Assembly (NCBI GenBank): GCA_022575985.1
Contig: JAKSXM010000237.1
Location: 4,358,501-4,422,500, forward strand
DNA from: Anagrus nilaparvatae
Taxonomy: Eukaryota > Arthropoda > Insecta > Hymenoptera > Mymaridae
Direction of reading: 5' to 3'
DNA: 64,000 bases
The notes beneath the pieces are model-generated. The model was given only the letters and a program-made list of their open reading frames with translations. It searched no databases and was not told the DNA's origin. Positions within the stretch are counted from its first letter, which is position 1. Each line of letters begins with the position of its first letter. Made by a program: the position numbers and the translations under genes. Shown piece after piece: positions 61,726 through 64,000 of the stretch.

Positions 61726-63680
61726 TTAAATCATTGCTTCTTGCCAATATACTCTACCAGCTTCTGACACAAAGTAATCGATTAAGGTATTCCTAATAGC
61801 ATGCCCTTGTGGATCAGGAATTTCTTCATGCATACCGTATTCGTCACGATATTCTTCATAATCAACATACCTTCTTTCTGCTAGTGGTAATGGAATTTCG
61901 TATGTTTTTAAGAAATTGTGAAGACACACTAAACCTAGTACAATATCATCTACAGTCTCCAGTTTCTGACCAATTTTTCGTCGTAAAATACCCCATTTTT
62001 TAACTAAAACACCAAATGCACTTTCTATAAGTCTTCGAGCTCTGGAAAGTCTATAGTTGTATATTTTCTGCGAATCATTCAAATTTTGGAGTCTTTGTAA
62101 AGGAGTCATCAAATATTTTTTTAAAGGAAAAATTCCATCCCCGAGAAAAAAATAAGGGCATTTAGTATTTGTGCCAGTTAAATTTTTTGGATCTGGAAGT
62201 TCAATATTTCCATCTCGTAAATCAATACCAAGTTCCGAATCTCGAAATAAAGCAGCATCGTTGGTTGATCCTGCAAATATTAAAAAAAATATCTGTACTA
62301 AATATTTTGGTGAGTATTATCAATATATAATTACATATATATATATTATATGGGTAGATTTAAATGAAGTATGTATGAAATGCATGGTCGGGTCTTCTAA
62401 ATTGCCCCAAAGTGTTCTTTTTCTGAAAGAACTACTAAAAATAAGTCACCAGCCAAATTTTTAGCCTCTTAGAGCGAAATCTCGATTTTTGGCAGCAATT
62501 TTTGTGTTTTGGACTCTTATAAAAAAAATAAGAAAAATGAGGGATAATTTTTCTTATTTTTTCTTCTGAAATTTATATTCAAATTTTAAGCCGTATTTTA
62601 ATACTCAAAGTTTACAGTTAAGCAAAAGGACAGCGGGCGTTTTTGAACACATAGGCTCAAGGAAATTTTTTCGATAATTCACCAATACCTATATGCGCAG
62701 TTGATTAGGACTTTCAAAAAATATTATTTATTAATTTTTTAAAAGAAAGAAAAGTGCAAAAGAGCTTTCGTTTCGGGTATAAGTGTGGGACGCTATGTGT
62801 ACTGTTGTTCCTGTGAAAAGCACCCATATATTATCCTACATCATACGTACCTTTACTATCAGTACTTGCCCACGTAAAATGACAATGTGAATCACATGCA
62901 GCAATCAATACTACACTAAAATGTCCTTTGTAATTACGAAAATCACTTCCAGAGTGTGGAGGAGAATCAATCCCAATGTGTTTCCCATCGATTGGGCCTA
63001 AACAGTTTGGGAAATTCCACATTGCTTCGATCTGATCAGCTATATGTTTCCAATCTTCTTTATCAGGAAATTTTACATACAATGGCCCTAAAACTTCTTT
63101 TATAGCCTGGCAAACTTCTGGTATTAAATTATACATTGTCGCTCTACCTATATAAAAAAACCAAGCAGATTCTTCGGCTGTTCCTCCATGCCCTAAATAA
63201 CTAAAGTTTTTAATATGACAGCAAATTCAATTGGTTTAAAATGTAAATTCTAATAAAATTTTAATAACCAAGTTATTATGCCACATAAAAAATATTTATA
63301 ATTCATTTCAAATGTAGCATTTATTATTAATTTATAATAAAAACTTACTGCAAGACTGCCACTAATCTAAAATCTGGAGGTAGTGATTCTCGGTTGCTTG
63401 TTTTTCTTAATTTTTGGCGCAGTAATCTGCTTAATCTATTAAATTGAGGAACAGTCATCTGAGTAAATTTATAAAATTCTTCGTCATCATGAAGTTGAAA
63501 ATATGTAAAAACTGTTGCATAAGCTCCAAAAGCTCGTCGCACACGAGGTAGTCGTATGGGTTTACAATGCCACCTTTTTCCATGTCGGTTCAGAACATAT
63601 TCTCGTCAACCCTCATGGACTACATCAATAGCTTCCAAGCAAAAGTTCATATAATTATTTGCTATTGCTTCGAAATCCAT
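61726..63680 (-). pseudogene. PIF/Harbinger (HARBI1-like) DDE transposase, one stop
   Basis: Three exons on the minus strand: 63680-63349, 63200-62851 and 62270-61726. Borders are CA|GTAAGT...AACTTTAG|TT and AAAG|GTACGT...TTTGCAG|GA. The spliced length is 1227 nt, 408 codons plus TAA, in one frame. It starts MDFEAIANNYMNF. The only defect is TGA at codon 25 (63608-63606), one C-to-T change from CGA. The DDE_4 core is complete: D182 (LGPIDGKHIG), D232 (GSTNDAALF), the FFLGDGIFPLKKYLMTP block and E310 (YRLSRARRLIESAFG). N-terminal helices (MTVPQFNRLSRLLRQK; YIGRATMYNLI) bind DNA in the family. The usual partner, a Myb/MADF protein, is not in the window. It is most likely a recently dead transposon gene. 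A domesticated HARBI1 would not be expected to carry the stop. Confidence 0.85.
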
Positions 63681-64000
63681 TTTTATGCTGAGTAAATATT
63701 TTATGAAAAAAAAATATTAATTTTATTTTGAGAATTAGATATTTAATATAAAAATTAAATTATTTTTTTAATTTGTTTTTAAAATTTTTTAGTTTGAAAT
63801 ATTGCGTATAGTACCTACCAAATTGAATCTGATCATGCGACTTAAAGCTTTTTTAAGGTATTTATATTGAATTGTATAAGTATATGAAAAACTCCGTGTA
63901 AACTCGTTACAAATAAAAATTTGTTTAGTTTAGAATATTCCTGCTGACAAAAAATTACATCTTAAAAAATTCATACATGGGCAAAGAAGGTACTTGGCTG
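63681..64000. other. 5' flank of the Harbinger gene, AT-rich
   Basis: No terminal repeat or partner gene is visible before the window ends. Confidence 0.35.

Noticed and set aside
61809..62003. Plus-strand frame opposite the Harbinger exon
   Set aside because: It is antisense to the well-supported transposase exon.

Overview
The window is very AT-rich eukaryotic DNA. It has short GT-AG introns, long non-coding stretches and almost no single-copy coding sequence. The gene fragments (an eIF4E-transporter-like piece and a TDRD7-like Tudor piece) and the transposon families suggest an insect. I cannot name the species; a parasitoid wasp or an aphid would fit the base composition and the repeats. 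There is no bacterial-style operon and no virus.

Region 1 (1-18 kb) is an accumulation of transposons. A MULE-type transposase gene can be followed in phase over exons at 3282-3479, 4284-4638, 11521-11745, 13434-13621 and 14862-15155. It has one stop codon and a second copy of its last exon. A 2.1-kb decayed pogo/Tigger element (8854-10951) sits in its large intron. Several small inverted-repeat elements (MITEs or foldbacks) lie around it, including a 675-bp almost perfect hairpin at 17464-18138.

Region 2 (19.2-51.5 kb) is a satellite with a monomer of about 111 bp. Its left part is organised in a higher-order repeat of about 3.93 kb whose copies are nearly identical. Its right part is more diverged. 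The array is split by a 639-bp tRNA-derived SINE (39147-39785) with a 13-bp target duplication, and by a complete 10.3-kb pogo/Tigger transposon (40504-50809) with a TA duplication. That transposon carries a two-exon transposase broken by a single TAA, an internal ~390-bp tandem array and a second tRNA-like SINE. A second satellite with a ~138-bp monomer follows directly (51.46-52.6 kb).

Region 3 (52.7-61.2 kb) holds further MITEs. It also holds a broken gene copy in which eIF4E-transporter-like exons are followed on the same strand by TDRD7-like Tudor exons. Introns are kept, but stops and frameshifts are frequent. One coding exon is interrupted by a 3382-bp element that is almost entirely a palindrome, with arms of about 1.45 kb.

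Region 4 (61.7-63.7 kb, minus strand) is a PIF/Harbinger transposase of 408 codons in three exons. Its intron phases all close, its DDE residues are present and it has one in-frame TGA. A MITE with TTA duplications at 54352-54577 is of the type such an enzyme could move.

Overall the locus looks like satellite heterochromatin and its edge, with three transposase genes (MULE, pogo, Harbinger) each only one nonsense codon away from an open frame over the visible part. Nothing was computed; identities and family assignments are from reading the sequence.
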